The position numbers and the translations under genes are program-made. This document shows positions 63,005 through 64,000 of a stretch of DNA of 64,000 nt, one piece after another. How positions within the stretch are numbered: the first letter of the stretch is position 1; every line of letters starts with the position of its first letter. This DNA is from Oscillospiraceae bacterium (GTDB lineage: Bacteria > Bacillota > Clostridia > Oscillospirales > Acutalibacteraceae): NCBI GenBank assembly GCA_003526845.1, contig DPVM01000001.1, positions 1-64,000 of the forward strand, in the 5' to 3' direction. A model generated the notes under the pieces. The model worked only from the letters and a program-made list of their open reading frames with translations. It had not been told where the DNA came from and searched no databases.

Positions 63005-63457
63005 ATGAATTCGTTTCTTTTCAGCGACGAGAGCGAAAAAAAGCACGCACTCGCCTGTCTTGAATTTGCAAAAAGGCTCGGTTTAATTGACGATGAAAGC
63101 CTTGACGGCGTAAAAAAAAGATGCGACGCCGAGAATAAAAAAAGAGCCGTTCAAATTGAAAACGGCGAAACGGTTTACGGTCTGACACGCTTTTCATACC
63201 CGGCATATCTCAATTATGAATTGACGAGGCTGAAACTCGACTTCGTAGGCGAAACAGAAAAAGTAAAAAAGGTTTATGACTATCCCCAAATTACACGCAG
63301 AGAATTGAAAGACTATTTCAAAAACAACAGAGATTTGTTCTCAAGATATAATAACGACAAATTTTTCTTTTTTGAGGTTAAAACCGTTATTTATAAAAAA
63401 ATAAGAGAGGAGCAGTATGATGCCGAAATCAACAATATACTTCGTAAGCTCGATTAA
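63005..63457 (+). CDS. Small unknown protein upstream of beta-helix gene
   Basis: 150 residues, charged and helical (SDESEKKHALACLEFAKRLG, then KRCDAENKKRA). Its C-terminus overlaps the next gene's start by about 40 bases, suggesting coupled translation. No motif recognised; I do not see a signal peptide. Confidence 0.6.
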   Translation: MNSFLFSDESEKKHALACLEFAKRLGLIDDESLDGVKKRCDAENKKRAVQIENGETVYGLTRFSYPAYLNYELTRLKLDFVGETEKVKKVYDYPQITRRELKDYFKNNRDLFSRYNNDKFFFFEVKTVIYKKIREEQYDAEINNILRKLD

Positions 63458-64000
63458 CGGCAATGACGAAAATGCCGGCTTGAGCGAAAGCACTGCTTTT
63501 AAAAGCCTTAAAATGATAAACGAACTTTCGCTTATGCCCGGTGACAAAGTAATGCTTGCAAAAGGCTCTGTTTTTGAAAATGAGTTTTTGCATATCAAAA
63601 ACTGCGGCGACATAAACGGCGATTTAATCGAAATTACATCATACGGCGACGGCGATTTGCCGAAAATCAACGCAAACGGCAACGGAATTTGGCACCAGGA
63701 CTACGGCACGGAACTTGATTTTAAGGGCCACCGATACAAGGGCGATGTTTCTTCCGCAATTTTGCTTTATGATGTTGAAAACATACTTATAAGCGACATT
63801 GAAATTACAAACAAAGAAGAATTTACCGATTTGGAAAACTATTGCGCACCTGACAAAATCGACAGAACAGGCGTTGCCGCAGTTGCTAAAAACAGAGGCA
63901 CTCTGCACTCAATCACGCTTAAAAATCTTTTTATCCACGATGTCAACGGCAATGTTTACAACAAGCATATGAACAACGGCGGAATATATATGACCGCCTT
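63417..64000 (+). CDS. Beta-helix protein, cut by the window edge
   Basis: Open from ATG 63417 (or 63420; GAGAGG at 63404-63410) to the end of the window, 194 codons seen without a stop. It reads KSTIYFVSSINGNDENAGLS, FENEFLHIKNCGD, SDIEITNKEEF and NGGIYMTA, the repeated strand-turn pattern of right-handed parallel beta-helix or pectate-lyase-like enzymes. The beginning SSINGNDENAGLSESTAF is typical of family-specific N-terminal strands. No signal peptide is obvious. The 3' end is outside the window. Confidence 0.8.
   Translation, partial: MMPKSTIYFVSSINGNDENAGLSESTAFKSLKMINELSLMPGDKVMLAKGSVFENEFLHIKNCGDINGDLIEITSYGDGDLPKINANGNGIWHQDYGTELDFKGHRYKGDVSSAILLYDVENILISDIEITNKEEFTDLENYCAPDKIDRTGVAAVAKNRGTLHSITLKNLFIHDVNGNVYNKHMNNGGIYMTA

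Noticed and set aside
1..64000. CRISPR array
   Set aside because: No regularly spaced identical short repeats were seen; the only regular repeats are within coding regions for BIG2, LRR and beta-helix domains.

Overview
The window looks like chromosomal DNA of a low-to-medium GC, spore-forming Gram-positive bacterium of the Clostridia, most likely a gut or rumen Oscillospiraceae/Ruminococcus-like organism. This is inference. The support is an alpha/beta-type small acid-soluble spore protein, strong AGGAGG ribosome binding sites, TTGACA-17-TATAAT promoters, very large secreted Ig-like (BIG2) and dockerin-like proteins, and gene families typical of that group (small COG2426 exporter, TatD-associated radical SAM protein, stand-alone AICAR transformylase).

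The first ~23 kb is an accessory region. After a small winged-helix protein and a DUF4143 ATPase, a nearly gapless operon (2245-17725) carries a DNA phosphorothioation-type defence system. Its modification half has a DndC/SspD-like PAPS-reductase-family protein, a DUF4007 (SspB-like) protein, a 1206-residue P-loop ATPase (SspC-like by position), a GIY-YIG protein, a DGQHR/DndB-like protein and a DndA/SspA-like cysteine desulfurase. A broken small gene follows. The second half has a PLD-nuclease/DEAH helicase, a 58-residue protein, a DndD-like SMC ATPase, an unknown 176-residue protein and a divergent sigma-70 factor. The layout is closest to Ssp-type (single-strand) systems paired with an effector module. 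The GIY-YIG, DGQHR and sigma-factor members make it unusual.

From 17.8 to 23.1 kb there is a patchwork: an MBL hydrolase and glyoxalase pair, an excisionase-like HTH protein, a Fic protein, an Abi/HEPN-like protein, a truncated EcoRI-type adenine methyltransferase abutting a small ORF whose ribosome site lies in a hairpin, and a spore-protein gene with an abnormal 3' end. These are signs of repeated insertion and decay.

From about 23.3 kb onward the sequence is ordinary chromosome with GC-richer codon use: crcB, an XRE membrane regulator, a COG2426 exporter, a secreted LRR/dockerin-like protein plus a 2183-residue BIG2/FIVAR protein, a PAS protein, purL-apgM-csoR, a radical SAM protein, an ECF transporter S-component, pyrG (with a promoter-proximal terminator hairpin), thiM, pduL, a family-4 uracil-DNA glycosylase, a PPi-type phosphofructokinase, purA, a secreted beta-helix protein, an AICAR transformylase divergent from a tandem ATP-grasp pair, tRNA-Met and tRNA-Glu, lexA, mrp, dCMP deaminase, a HAD hydrolase, degV, birA, ybaK and a second beta-helix protein cut by the right edge. 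Purine and pyrimidine nucleotide genes (purL, purA, the AICAR transformylase, pyrG, dCMP deaminase) are scattered, not clustered.
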